Assembly (NCBI RefSeq): GCF_018687715.1
Contig: NC_056754.1
Span: 18,957,501 to 19,021,500 of the forward strand
DNA from: Carya illinoinensis
Lineage: Eukaryota > Streptophyta > Magnoliopsida > Fagales > Juglandaceae
Direction of reading: 5' to 3'
Length of the DNA: 64,000 bases
This document shows, piece after piece, positions 36,313-48,089 of the stretch (the first letter of the stretch is position 1; the number at the start of each line of letters is the position of its first letter). A model generated the notes under the pieces. That model saw nothing but the letters and a program-made list of their open reading frames with translations. It did not search any database and was not told where the DNA came from. The translations under genes were made by a program, and so were the position numbers.

Positions 36313-38796
36313 AGTCAGAGCGGGAGACGGAGTTGGAGCTGGAGAGACGGGTACCAAAGGGGATCTTGGCTCATCAACAGCATATTCGTACAAAATTGAA
36401 GGTGGCACAGAACTACAAGATGGATCAGTTAAACATGGGCCACACAAATCTGGGAAAGGATTGGGCTGAGAAGGTAAAGAGGCCCCTAATGTGATTGGGT
36501 GTGAGGAGGAGGGTTCAGTGGGCTCTAGAAAAGTAGAAATTGAGGTAGGAGGTAAAGGCCCAGAGCAATTATTATTTTTGTACGAGTAGCCATGGTCATC
36601 AAAGACAGCATGCCGGGCAATAAATACTTTATTCATAAGACGATCAAGACAACGAAAACCATGATGAGACATACTATAGCCAAGAAAAACACAAGAAGGC
36701 TATGGGGAGCTAATTTGTGAGGGGCATAATCATGTAAATAGGGAAAAACAAGACAACCAAATGGATGAAAATTAGAGTAAGAATGAGGCTTACCGAACAA
36801 AACCTCAAAAAGAGAGCGACTATCAAGAAGAGGTGTGGGCAAGCGGTTAATAATGAAAGTGGCAGTGCTGAACGCGTCAATCCAAAATTTAAGAGGGACA
36901 TGAGAGTGAAAAAGCATAGCAAGACCTGTTTTGATGATATATCTATGTTTACATTCGGCACAACCATTTTGAGATGGAGTGTATGGACACGACATTTGAT
37001 GACGGATGCCCGAGGAAATTAAGTGATTTCGAAATTGATGATTAGTGAATTCAGTTCTTCCATCACTTTGGGAAATCTTGATTTTAGTGAAAAATTGATT
37101 TTCAACAAATTTCTAAAATTGTAGAAAAATACAAAAGAAGTCAGATTTATGTTTCAAAGGATAGAGTCAAGTAAACCTGGAATAATTGTCAATAAATATA
37201 ACATAATATCGAAATCCAAGATTTGAAGGGATAGGTGACAGTCCCCACAAATCACAATGAACAAGATCCAAGACATGCGAAGCACGATTTGTATTCAGAG
37301 AGAAACGAAGTCTTTTACTTTTAACAAATTGACAACTAGAGCACACAATAGGATTTGGAAGTAAAGAAGTAACACATAGTTGACGATTTTTTATTCAAAA
37401 AAAAAATAATATTATGAAAAACATGACCTCAACGAGCATGCCATTCATCAAAAGATGCCTGCGGACAATTATTAGGAAAAACAGAAAGAAAAGATTGATA
37501 GCCACGTTCAAGCACATAGAATCCATTTTCACGTCGACCTGTTGCCAGCACCCTTCTTGTGTCGCAAGTCTGCACAATGAAGCGATCATTAGTAAAGGTA
37601 ATAGAGAAGGGAAAATCAGATGTGAGTTTACTAATGGATATAAGATTTTTAGTGAGGCCAGGCACAACTAAAACATCTTTTAAATGAAGAGAGGATGTCG
37701 AAGAGAATGTACCAGTGTGAGAAATTGGAAGAGAGGCACCATTACCAACTACAACACAGTTCTTACCAAAATACGTGTTGGCCTTGTCCAACTGTGTAGC
37801 ATCATGAGTCATATGAGCAGTAGCGCCACTGTCCGTATACCAATTAGAATCTTGTCCATCATTAAGAGAACAAGAGGTGAAGGCCTCGACCAAGTTAGCA
37901 GCATTGAAAGGCCAAGTATAACGATCTTGACATGATGAGGCATAGTGACCTTCTCCACGGCAGATCTAACACCGGATTTGGTGGTTGCAATCTCGATTAT
38001 GGTGAGCATCACGACCACGTCCTCCACAAGAGAAACGACCTTCTCCACATCCACCTGCATGTGAACCAGTCTTGATAGTACGAGATGCAGTGAAGGCAGC
38101 AGTAGTGGAGCCCGAAGAGGGAGTCGACTCCAATGATTGAACAAAAATTTCATAGCTTTCGGCTTTGGGCACAATGTCATCAAAGGTAGGGAGGGGGGAT
38201 AGAGACAATTGAGTGGTTGAAAAATTAGAAAAAGATGAGCTGAGACCACATAAGTACCAGTGGAGTTTGTCAAGATCATCAACCAAACGTCCCATTACCG
38301 CAAGTTGATCACAAAGTGCCTTAAAATCTTAGGAGAACTCAGGAACACTTTTATCATTCTTTTTCATGGTCTGAAGGTCATCTTTGAGTCGAAGCTCTCG
38401 AGACTTCGATCGATGGCTGAAGGTATTTTCTAGCCAATACCAAACTGCATGGGACGTGGGTAAGCCAACGACAACAGACATGGCTTCCTTTGTTAAGGTG
38501 GAGAATATGAGACTAAGCACAAGCTGATCTGTACAATGTCATTCGGCCAACTTGGGATTTGGTGAAACAGAGTCACCGGAAACGATGGTGGAAGAGGGCT
38601 CGGCAAGTGAACCATCAACATAGCCGAGAAGATTATGGCATTACAACAGCGGGAAGACTTGAGTGCGCCAAAGGAGATAGTTGGAAGATGATAATTTTAT
38701 GGTGAGAAGATGAACCATGGAGGTGAAAGGCAGAGTGGGGTTGACAGAGGCCATGGGATCGAGGATGTTAATCCGAAAAAGTGCTATGTGATACCA

Positions 38797-39000
38797 TGTA
38801 AAGGTTTTGTAAAAACCACCGTAATTGTTTTGGTGGTTTACATTTATATTTATAAAGGTGTTTATATGTATATGTTGCTAAGTCCAAATCAAATACAAAT
38901 TACATCCGTTGCCTATAAAGAAGGAATTCTATCTTGATCTAGAAGTAAGTCTTTATCTTAAGCTTGATCTTTATCTTGATCTTGATATGTAACCGTAATA
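38797..39000 (-). repeat. 5' LTR of Copia B
   Basis: 204 bp, partner of 30693-30897 with scattered transitions. The PBS adjoins it at 38796. Confidence 0.92.
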
Positions 39001-39617
39001 CACAAGCTAGCGCCCATTCAGGACGGATATAAGTTTCAATAAATATATATATATTGATCCTAATCACTCTAAGAACATTTGGGAAAAAAAAAACTCTTTA
39101 TATCAACATCGACCTCTCAAACAATTTTATCACTATATTCATTCGTACGTATGTTAATTAATGTATAATACAAAATTTCTAGAACTATATAGGACCATTT
39201 TTAATTAAGATCTTGAAATTGTTTGAAGTATGCATATTCTTGCATGTTCTTCCAAGACATTAATGTAAATATTTTTGAAATTTAATTTTTAAATCAAATT
39301 ATGCTACGTATGTAGCTGGTGTGTGGTATAAAAACATTCCAATAAAGTTCTTCTTTCTCCAAATCTTTCAAAGAACTTGAAAAAATATTAGATAAATATT
39401 AAATAACCAAGTTAATTAATATAATATGGTTAAATTTCCTTTTTGTTATCAGTTCTAGTTTTTAGGGCAACATGCATGCATGGTTTATCAATGGACAATT
39501 TAGCATGAATGGTTTGAGAAAAGACCTAAAACCAAACTCTGATCGATTGCACTCTTTACAAACAAAACAAATTAACAAATAATAATAATAATAATACTGA
39601 ATTAAAGTAGACAGGCA

Positions 39618-41857
39618 AAAACTGTTGACTTTTATGTCTTTTTTTTAGTCCCACACCGGTGGGATGTAAACCAATATGCATTAGGCTAGGTTATAAATAA
39701 GAGGCTCAGCCTCTTAGTTTAAGTGCACCAGTTGAAAGCTTATCTAGTAACTTTTGATTTTAGTTAAATTTCTCTATTAGCCTTTTGTAAAAGGGGAAGA
39801 GGTGTAAAGTTAAAGTTTTACTAGTAGGGTAGCTTTGTAGGTGTGGTGAGGAGAAAAATTGTGTGATTGTAACAATTTTTCACATAGTGAATTTTCTTCT
39901 CTGGGTCTGGTGGTTTTTTCTCCTGTTTTGGAGTTTCCACGTAAATTTCTTGTGTTGTTATTATTTCTCTATTTTTCTTGTTATTCCTGCAAAGGGTAGA
40001 TCCTAGGGGGGTGAATTTGGAGGTCCAAATTTCCAACAATTGGTATCAGAGCCACTAGATTCTTTTTGTGGGGTGGAGTTTTTGTGTGGTAGTGTGAATA
40101 CGTACAATCTAAGGAGGTTCTGTCTAGGAGACTGGAAATTTTAAGTGTGTCTATTGTGACCCTTCAATTTTTGCTGGGAACTGACTTAGTGAGGTACTAT
40201 TCATTTCTATAGTAAATTCATCAAAGTAATGTCAGGAAGTAAGGCCTTCAAATCTTGTAAAATTTGAGGTGGAGAAATTTGATGGGAGAATCAATTTTGG
40301 CTTGTGGCAAGTACAAGTCAAGGATGTCTTGATTCAATCAGGATTACACAAGGCATTGAAGGGCAGACCAACACCTGAAGTCAATACTAGTACTAGTGTG
40401 ACTGGTGAAAGGAGCAGATCTAAAATAAGCGATGAAGATTGGGAGGATCTGGATTTGAGAACAGCAAGTGCGATACGTCTGTACCTAACCAAAAATGTTC
40501 TTGCAAATGTGCATGAAATATCTACGGCAAAGGAACTCTGGAAAAAACTTGAAGAGTTGTATCAGACGAAGAGCGTCTCAAATCGTGTGTACCTGAAGAA
40601 GCAGTTTCATACACTGCGGATGAGTGAAGGTACAACTATTTCAGATCATTTAAGCGTTCTCAATGGCATTGTCGCTGAACTAGAAGCTATTGGAGTTAAA
40701 ATTGATGATGAGGATCAAGCCTTGAGACTCATCTGGTCTCTTCCACCTTCCTATGAGCACATGAAACCTATTTTGATACATGGAAAGGAAAAAATAATTT
40801 TTTCAGAGGTTACCAGTAAAATCTTTTCTGAAGAGAGAAGACTAAGTAGTGGAAGTAATGTTCCACTTGAGAACTTAGCGATGGTAGCAGCTGGAAATGG
40901 GAAGATGAAGAACTTCATGAAGAAAAAAGTAGTCTACTGGGGGTGTGGACAATCTGGGCACGTCAAGAAAAATTGTCCAAGAACTGGAGCAGGTTCGGCA
41001 AATGGCTCCAAGTCAGTAAATGGAGATACTGAAAATGATGCTAATATTGTGTCTCTCTCCATAGAAGATTTTGATCTTTAAAAGGAGACATGTACATCCT
41101 CATGGCATGCCGCTAATTCTCAAAGTTGCCATGATAGAGGATGTGTTAATATTAGTGGGTCCACAAGTTTGTACACAGGCATTGGTTTGGCATTGATGCA
41201 GGGTGTGTGGTAGAAATTCATGTCGATGGCTGATGAACTTCCAGGAGAGCCAAACGTAGAAGTTACACCATAATTTTCAGCAAGATTGTTTTTCGACATG
41301 GGCCGAAGTGAAATGCTTGGAATTTGTTTATTCTGAATGAGTATGCTTTTATGGTGAAGCATGATAACGGAAGTTATGAAGATCTTCATTGAGGTGGAGC
41401 TTGGCTGTGGGACCAGTCAAAGTCATAAGGTGGAGATTGTTGACTTTTATGTCTTTTTTTTAGTTCCACACTGGTGGGATGTAAACCAATATGCATTAGG
41501 CTAGGTTATAAATAAGAGGCTTAGCCTCTTAGTTTAAGTGCACCAGTTGAAAGCTTATCTAGTAACTTTTGACTTTAGTTAAATTTCTCTATTAGTCTTT
41601 TGTAAAAGGGGAAGAGGTGTAAAGTTAAAGTTTTACTAGTAGGGTAGCTTTGTAGGTGTGGTGAGGAGAAAAATTGTGTGATTGTAACAATTTTTCACAT
41701 AGTGAATTTTCTTCTCTGGATCTGGTGGTTTTTCTCCTATTTTGGAGTTTTCACGTAAATTTCTTATGTTGTTATTATTTCTCTATTTTTCTTGTTATTC
41801 ATGTAAAGGGTAGATCCTAGGGAGGTGAATTTGGAGGTCCAAATTCCCAAAAAAAAC
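39618..41857 (+). mobile_element. Gag-only Copia-type LTR element, 2,230 bp
   Basis: The LTRs 39623-40038 and 41438-41852 run TG to CA (the right end mutated to AA) and are flanked by a perfect AAAAC duplication (39618-39622 and 41853-41857). By eye they differ at about 14 positions plus one indel, mostly transitions, so the insertion is relatively young. A tRNA-Met primer site TGGTATCAGAGCC lies at 40041-40053 and a purine tract AAGGTGGAGAT precedes the 3' LTR. The LTR contains GGTTATAAATAAGAGG, a likely TATA region. Only gag is present; protease, integrase and RT are absent, so movement would need proteins from another Copia. It inserted four bases into the P450 intron, antisense to that gene, leaving the GTAAGT donor intact. 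Confidence 0.95.
40269..41081 (+). CDS. Copia gag polyprotein of the gag-only element
   Basis: A 270-codon open frame opens with the usual gag start region (EKFDGRINFGLWQVQVKDVL) and a UBN2-type capsid domain (AKELWKKLEELYQ). It carries a CCHC-like nucleocapsid knuckle at about 225-240 (CGQSGHVKKNCP, with the first cysteine region partly changed). A plausible true start, ATG at 40229 (MSGSKAFKS), is one base out of frame with the body, so translation may need the indel corrected or a downstream start. The frame ends with a stop at 41079-41081 and nothing pol-like follows before the 3' LTR. Confidence 0.85.
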   Translation: MEKFDGRINFGLWQVQVKDVLIQSGLHKALKGRPTPEVNTSTSVTGERSRSKISDEDWEDLDLRTASAIRLYLTKNVLANVHEISTAKELWKKLEELYQTKSVSNRVYLKKQFHTLRMSEGTTISDHLSVLNGIVAELEAIGVKIDDEDQALRLIWSLPPSYEHMKPILIHGKEKIIFSEVTSKIFSEERRLSSGSNVPLENLAMVAAGNGKMKNFMKKKVVYWGCGQSGHVKKNCPRTGAGSANGSKSVNGDTENDANIVSLSIEDFDL

Positions 41858-42816
41858 TTACTCCAGCTAAAGCCTTGAGATGGGTTTTGGTCATCTAGAC
41901 CTCAGCTTTGTCATCTTTATGTACCTTCAATAAAATATCCATTAAATCTTCATGCTCTCCCTTCTTACCCTCATCTTCATGGTCCTTCAACATCCTTTCC
42001 AAAAGCCTGTCAAACCTCACGAACACATCTATGGCCTTCTTTCTATAAAGCCAGGAAGCCAATTTTCTTAGGGGTCCCAACACATCCCCAAGATACATCT
42101 TTGAACCCACATCAAATATGTCTTTCACCAACTCCCTAATCCCCTCAGCTTCATCACCTTTCTCCGAACACCTTGTGCTCATAGCCATCCTGCATAGAGT
42201 GTTATTTGAAAACTTCATTAGCTCAGCACCTACGTCGATAGCCTCTTTCTTCTCAACACACTCGAGAACACTACGCAAAAACCAGATAAGTTCTTCTTCT
42301 CGTACACCCCGTGAGCGTTCAAACTGTCTGGATGAGAGCAGTTCGGTCATGCACAGCTTCTTGACGAATCGCCAATAATCATCATACGGGGCGCTGAAAA
42401 ACCCGTACTTTGCATATGGCATTTCATCGGTGAAACCTAGTTCCGGATGATTCGAGAAAGTAAGATCTTGGGTTTTGAATATTTCGGTTGCCACAGAGAC
42501 CGATGAAACAACAATGCGCTGAGAAGCACCAAGGCGAAGGTAGAAGAGAGGGTCGTACTGGGTGGAGAGGTTATGCAAGGATACTGGGAGGTATGATGCG
42601 AGGAGGTGGAGGTGACCGATGAGTGGGAGGGCTAGCGGGCTGGGAGGGAGGCTGAGATGTGACTTGGTGGGCTTGCCCAGAAAGGATTTGAGCAGGAAGG
42701 TGGAGACTAAACAGAGAAGGAAGCAGAGGAAATAGTATTGGACATTAGCCATGGCTACCTACCACTACCACTACCGGCTAGCTTTTGGTATATATTCTGT
42801 GACCATTTAATACAAC

Positions 42817-42824
42817 CTATATAG
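42817..42824 (-). promoter_or_regulatory. Possible TATA box of the P450
   Basis: CTATATAG lies 65 bases upstream of the exon 1 ATG on the minus strand, a normal distance allowing for a short leader. This is a positional inference only. Confidence 0.4.
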
Positions 42825-42899
42825 CATGGCCTGCGATTATTTCAACGAAAATACAAGGTAGTACATTGCTGTACGAAGGTTTCACTTAGAAATAATCTC

Positions 42900-44682
42900 A
42901 GATAATCTGAGCCACAACCAAAAAAACAAACAATTAAACTTGTATTCTAATGTGTTACATATATATAATAAATCAAATCTGGTTTGACATTGTTGGAACT
43001 TAATTGAGACTTATAATACAATTAACACGAATTATAAAGGGAATTGTACATAATTATTTTTTTGATTATCGAACTCAAACCATATAATAATTAATTATGA
43101 GAATCTAGAAACGGGCGGCTGTTTTAACATTACATCCTCATCATCTACTTGCATACCAATTAATATTTTATTAATTCTTCTATTTACATTTATATATTTA
43201 TTAGCTAGCTAGCTAGTATGAATCAAATATTGTAATTTTCACCCCCCGGGCAGCCGGGCCCCAGCCCATACATACATGCGGCATGCATGCAGACAGTCTA
43301 TACGTTCTAGGCATTGGCCATCGAAATCATCAGAATCTTCGGCCGGCTGTTTTATATGTATCCCCAAAGTAAAACAAATAAAGAAGAATTAATCTTTCAA
43401 TAACTTTGAGAGTGTGCCACCTATATTGCCCTACATATAAGTTACATGCAGTTTCTTCAGAATAAATATTCTGATATAAAAAAATGATATTTACAATCAT
43501 AGAATACGTAAGAGTCACACAATCCATTTTAAAAAAAATGAGTAAATATGAAATCTACATAAAAAAAAAAAAAAATTAATTTTTTAATAATAGATGCTCA
43601 TTTAAAAAATAATAATAATTGCGTAGCATTAGCACATTCTACGACTATATATAACATTACTTTTTATAGATAGAATAAAAAATTCCAAACTGTCAGGCGG
43701 TATGCTTGGGAAAGAAAACTATATTCTCCCAGTTTGGGGTTACTAATTACCATCCCATTGAAAGACAAAAACAGACCAGACCCCTCAAAAAATAAATAAA
43801 TAAATAAAAATAAAAAATTAAGGAAGACTATCAATCCTACAATTAAGGAAAGAAGCCAATTATATGGTTTGAGAGAGTTTCTTATGATCTTGCCCCAGCA
43901 AGGAAGTAATCATTTACATGCAGCTACTATACAGAACTAGGTTCTTTTGTTGTTGTATTCTCAATTCAATTACTTATTTCTACCAAGAGGGGGAGATAAT
44001 TGAAAGTGATGATTGAGGGTTCCATGGCCTAATTCAGGTCAATGGCTCCCTCCCCTCTTTACCAAAATGACTACTTTTCCTTCAAATGGTTCTCCCCCTC
44101 TCAACAGAAAAGCAGTTAGGAAATAACGACCTTAACAAGTTTGCAATTAATGGAGAACTTTTTAAAACTGTCCCATATGTTCTAGCTATAACACATGACA
44201 GGCTTTGGATACATGTGGTTGCAGATTGAACCTTTTAAATGTTTCTTTAAAACAGTCGTCCATACAACCAAAAGATCTCACAAAAGCATAGTTTACAAAC
44301 TAATGTGGCTAGACATGATACGTTAGATATTCTTTACAATAAAAAGAGTTTCACAATTTGATTTACACAACAAGTTACATTCGGTTGTGAACTTCAATTT
44401 TATGAGATCTCTTTATGGAACAAACAATTTTCTTGGATTGAGAGAGCGAGGGAGAGGGAGAGAGCCTAAGGCTTACAATCACATCATTTCACGATGTGGT
44501 AATTGGTAATTCAATAGGAGAATAGATTCTGAACCAACCTTTACCTTGCATTTTTTTTTTTTTTTTCGGAGGAAGGGGGTAAATCAAAAGGGTAATTTTA
44601 ACAAAAAGACAAATGCAACAGGAAACATCCATTGCAGCCAAAATTATCAACCTCACAAGACGAGGAAAACCTGATGCATTCT
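42900..44682. other. Intergenic DNA and HAD gene 3' flank
   Basis: No gene recognised between the P450 promoter side and the HAD stop codon. It holds a MITE at 43482-43660, (TAAA)n near 43790-43815, and a T-run at 44550-44567. The stretch just below 44683 should include the HAD 3' UTR. Confidence 0.5.
43482..43660. mobile_element. Degenerate fold-back MITE (second family, copy 1)
   Basis: The left end AATGATATTTACAATCATAG... and the right end ...CTACGACTATATATAACATT are imperfect inverted copies, with an A/T-rich centre. The same end sequences recur at 51433-51592 and most clearly at 52018-52166. Confidence 0.55.
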
Positions 44683-47577
44683 CTAGCTGGCAGGGACAAC
44701 ATTTTCAAGTAATAACTCCAAGTCTTTCAATCTACATGGATAGTTTGTAACCTATGTAAGCTGTCAGGTGAAATAACCAAACAATTTCAACTATAGATAA
44801 ATGTAATACCATACCTGACATCACTCAAATCCGGATAGATGGCTATTGCATCTTTAAAATCCTACTTTAAATGAAAAAAAAAAAACCGAGTGAGTCATGA
44901 TCTAGTGAAACAACTATCTCGCTATAAACCTCCAGCATATGTAGAATATCATGGCTGTAATTTTCTTTGCTTAAGAGCTAAAGAGGGAAAGGTCGGACCT
45001 GGTCAGCTGTTGAAGATGTGTAGGTAATCACACACGACATTCCAGCTCCTGTTGCTGCCTGCAAATATAGTTTTTTACTTCAAAATTGGGGGTAAATCAA
45101 TGGAACCAGGAGAAAGAGTAATAGTCATTAACATAAGAGATAATTATACAATAGAGTTCACTGTTCTCCGAGGTTTTAACTGTTCTTTCAATGCTAATGA
45201 AGGTTTGTACCTGTTGAGGCACGCCACTTATTGGTTAAAAGCTTTTAGATTGGATGTTCTAACATCATCAGAGCATAAGCCATGCTTTTGTATTTGTTTT
45301 GGTTTCACTTGGATTGTTGACTCTGTTTTGATTTTGGTGTCAGTTGAGCCTGGACATGAGAGGGAGTGTAAAGGAATCCAGCATCAATGATTCAATAGCC
45401 TGTGTTTGATTATGGGTATGTACTTGTTGGCCATATCTACCCACTAGCCTTAACGTTTGGATTGGATACTCTAAAACTGTAAACTACTCATTCCAAGCAG
45501 ATAAAAATAACTGATTATTACAAATCACAAGATCTACCTGTAGTCCAATAATGCTATCCTCCACCACCAAACAATCTTGAGGTGATATGCCTAGCCTCTG
45601 CAAGGTATATCAATTTACAGTTATGGTCACGATATATTTCAAGCAATAGAAAGCAGAATCGCAATAATTACCTTGGAAGCTGTCAGATAAATCGATGGAT
45701 CAGGCTTCTTTTCCTTCACATCATCCCCTGCAAGCCATTAAATTTAATATTATCAAATCTATATAGATGGACTAGAATTGTAAGCAAATAGAAATGAAAG
45801 GGAAATATGCTTGCTTTGCTAATAGACTTGAACAAACAAAAAGGAGTGAAAAAATTTTGAAGACACAGGTGCAGAATAACTAACAATAACACAAAGTGAA
45901 CAACAAAAGTGTGAATGAGTTCCAAGTGCTTTACATGGATGCTCTTATGCACTTGTCACATGCATACGAGGATGAATTATACAGACATTCAACAAGTCTC
46001 TCAGGTATAATATGCCCAAAACACATTGAATATTCCATTTCAAAAATGGACAACATACCCGCAAGGGAGCAATCAAGACTTTGAAACCGCTCCTATGATA
46101 AGGAAAACACGAGAGATGAATACATGTTTCTGAAATAGAAAAGTACAAACTATAGCAAGACATAAATTCTAAAAAAACAACTTACAAATCCTATAAGGCT
46201 TTCGAGACAGAGTATAACCGAACTTTTAGTTGCTGCAGAGCAAACAGCTAATTTTCTACCCTACAACAACAGTGAGCAGAAAAGAAGGTATCACTAGAAT
46301 TAGCACAGAAGTTGCTCATACTGAGGACAAAGCAAATGCAAAAGAACAAATCTAGAATACATGGACTAAGAAATTAAACCTATGCGTAAAATGAGAACAG
46401 ATGATCTTGGAACCCAATTACAGATCAAGAAAATGCAAATGCATTGAGTTCAATATAACATGCAAACACAATTGCATTTAGATGGTAAATTTATCTTACA
46501 GCAGCCTTGGCATCATCCATCAATCTCAAAACCCCAGGTCTAGGTTCCACCTAAAGAAAACAATATCAGTCTGTATTTTCTAGTTGCCCATCAGCTTAGA
46601 TAATAAAACGAGAACAACAAGAAAATTAGAGTACAAGAAACGTAAAATTTCTCCTTACAGTTCCAGATTTGATTATTTCTTTGTACCTTTCAGTCTTCCA
46701 ATCCTACAGAACCATAAAAGGATCAATATGGCATCAAACTGAACTTCAAGTGAATCTATACAACGTATGAAACTGTTAACTTATTTACCAGTTATTTGTT
46801 GGATGTTTATAGATGAACTGAAATTCAATGGATAATTTCAAAAGCTAGAGTTTCTATGTTATAGACTATCCTTCTTGAAATAGAGAAGACTAAATTCCGT
46901 TGACAATGTATAAACGCTTTGGAATGAGTTGCCACCTCATGCAGAAAGATTCTGAACTGGAGGCATCCAATTTTATTTCAAAATCCATTTCTATAAGTCC
47001 ACTTCGTGGTAATAAATAAATCATTCAGGAATCTCTAGATCTTGTTGAACTACAAGGCTTATTCTCCATTCAAGTTTAATGGAAAATAAGAGTAATATGA
47101 TAAAGTACTCACATATTCTCACTATAAATTTATTCAGAAAAAAGAAATAAATCGAGTAAAGTTTTTCGGAAGGTTTTATTGCCAAGCCATTAATATTTAC
47201 TCAACTAAGGCAACTGCAACTCTAAGATTCATCGATTGAACTTCTTACTTCATTTCATAACTCAGATTTCTTTTCCCACAAGTTGAGGCAGGCTTCAAGA
47301 TCATTTAATAGCTTCTCTCATTCTCAATATAAAAGCTCATGCATTTAGGATCCTCACTTTTTCTCAGCAGCCATAAGTAATAGAGTAATTAAAAAAAGAG
47401 GGAAAAATACCATACCTGAAGAGTATCGACCAACTTGGCTCGGTCCTCATCCGCCTCTGGAGGCTTCTCGAGTATCGTCGACGATGGCCACCCGTTCTCC
47501 CCAAAGTACCTTCACAATCCCATACCCCAAACCAATCAACCAAACTAAAAAAAACCGAAATATTGTAAAATATATAT

Positions 47578-47635
<58 letters not shown>

Positions 47636-48042
47636 AGAGACCATCGCATTTTGGGCTTGCCGCCTCCAATGCGGTTCTGGAGGTCGTCGTAGAAGTCGGA
47701 GTCCCAATATAGAGGCTGTTGTGATTGAGAGGAAGAAGGGCAACGGACATTGAAGTAAGCGAAGGCGTCATTGTAGGCCTGGCGGTGCAAGTGCTCGGAC
47801 TCGAGTATCACGCCGTCGCAGTCGAATACCAGAGCTCGGAGACTATTAGAAGTCGATGATGCCGAAGCCGAAGCCGAAGCCGAGACCGAGAGCGGTTTCT
47901 CGAAGGGGAAACATTTACGGAGGGTTCGAAACCGAAGAGTAGTGACATGGAAGAGAGGATTAGGAGGAAGAAAGCTAGGGGCAGAAGAAGAAGAGGGAGA
48001 GGGGGAGAGAGTGGTGCGGGGGAGCGTTATCCTGCACGCCAT
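44683..48042 (-). CDS. Chloroplast HAD-superfamily hydrolase (CbbY-like), 323 aa
   Basis: Eleven exons join in frame: 48042-47642, 47509-47416, 46703-46659, 46550-46500, 46260-46186, 46092-46059, 45727-45672, 45597-45538, 45058-44999, 44861-44815 and 44731-44683. The protein begins MACRITLPRT; its Ser/Ala/Arg-rich first 65 residues suit a plastid transit peptide. HAD motifs are complete: FDCDGVILESE (nucleophile Asp 74, Asp 76), VCSAATKSS (motif II, about 203-211), the KKPDPS lysine region (about 240) and VVEDSIIGLQ (acidic motif IV, about 263-272). The helical insert between motifs I and II indicates a subclass I cap, as in CbbY-type sugar-phosphate phosphatases. Substrate unknown here. It resembles Arabidopsis At4g39970 in length and motifs. 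An in-frame ATG lies 15 codons upstream (48087); the downstream one is preferred because the transit-like sequence starts there. Confidence 0.95.
47578..47631. repeat. (GA)n microsatellite beside a splice donor
   Basis: A GA run of about 54 bases, read as CT on the gene strand, begins within about a dozen bases of the HAD exon 1 donor (GTCTCTACCTT). It produces a false open extension of exon 1. Confidence 0.97.
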
Positions 48043-48089
48043 GGCTATGTGGCCTTGGGGCACTGCCTCTACTTTTAACGGATACAAAT

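Larger units (their letters stand above)
30688..39005 (-). mobile_element. Ty1/Copia retrotransposon B with two nested hATs
   Basis: LTRs at 30693-30897 and 38797-39000 are bracketed by a perfect CACAA duplication (30688-30692 and 39001-39005). The PBS TGGTATCACA lies at 38796-38787. A GCGGGGGGG polypurine tract precedes the 3' LTR. Minus-strand domains in order: gag (38520-37966); protease motif WYTDSGATAHM and pre-integrase (37893-37429); integrase C-terminal part (36995-36633, CPYTPSQNGCAECKHRYI); start of RT (about 34840-34568, EELQALHHNHTWDLVP); RT core (32204-31169, with LLLYVDDIVVTSN); and RNase H end (31141-30810, LADIFTKSLGRPAF). The hAT insertions at 32212-34471 and 34841-36304 split the RT region; without them the element is about 4.57 kb. 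The 289-codon RT frame is still open, but stops elsewhere make the element defective. Confidence 0.95.
29043..42752 (-). pseudogene. Cytochrome P450 (A-type, CYP71 clan) pseudogene
   Basis: Exon 1 (42752-41862) encodes 297 codons. It has a hydrophobic membrane anchor (YYFLCFLLCLVSTFLL), a proline-rich hinge (LPPSPLALPLIGHLHLL) and helix C (YDDYWRFVKKLCM). Exon 2 starts at 29620 after a CAG acceptor with the I-helix oxygen-binding motif DLFIGGTGTAS and continues through VVKEGLRL (K helix, ExxR lost). The gene is dead. A TAG at 41897-41895 replaces a codon 11 codons before the donor. About 80 codons between the K helix and MRDPNIWENPDE are deleted, with a stop just after. The heme loop (GRRACPGSKLGL) is out of frame. 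The C-terminus ends VQCFDWKFGGDGEAKV..., stopping at 29043-29045. The intron (41861-29621) is 12.2 kb of nested transposons. Sequence style resembles CYP93/CYP705/CYP712 proteins; the exact family is not settled. Confidence 0.88.

Noticed and set aside
36306..37022. Plus-strand open frames across Copia B
   Set aside because: They are antisense shadows of minus-strand integrase and gag coding.
47545..47641. Extension of HAD exon 1 through the GA repeat
   Set aside because: The next exon joins in phase from a donor at 47641, and the extension is only serine/leucine repeat.
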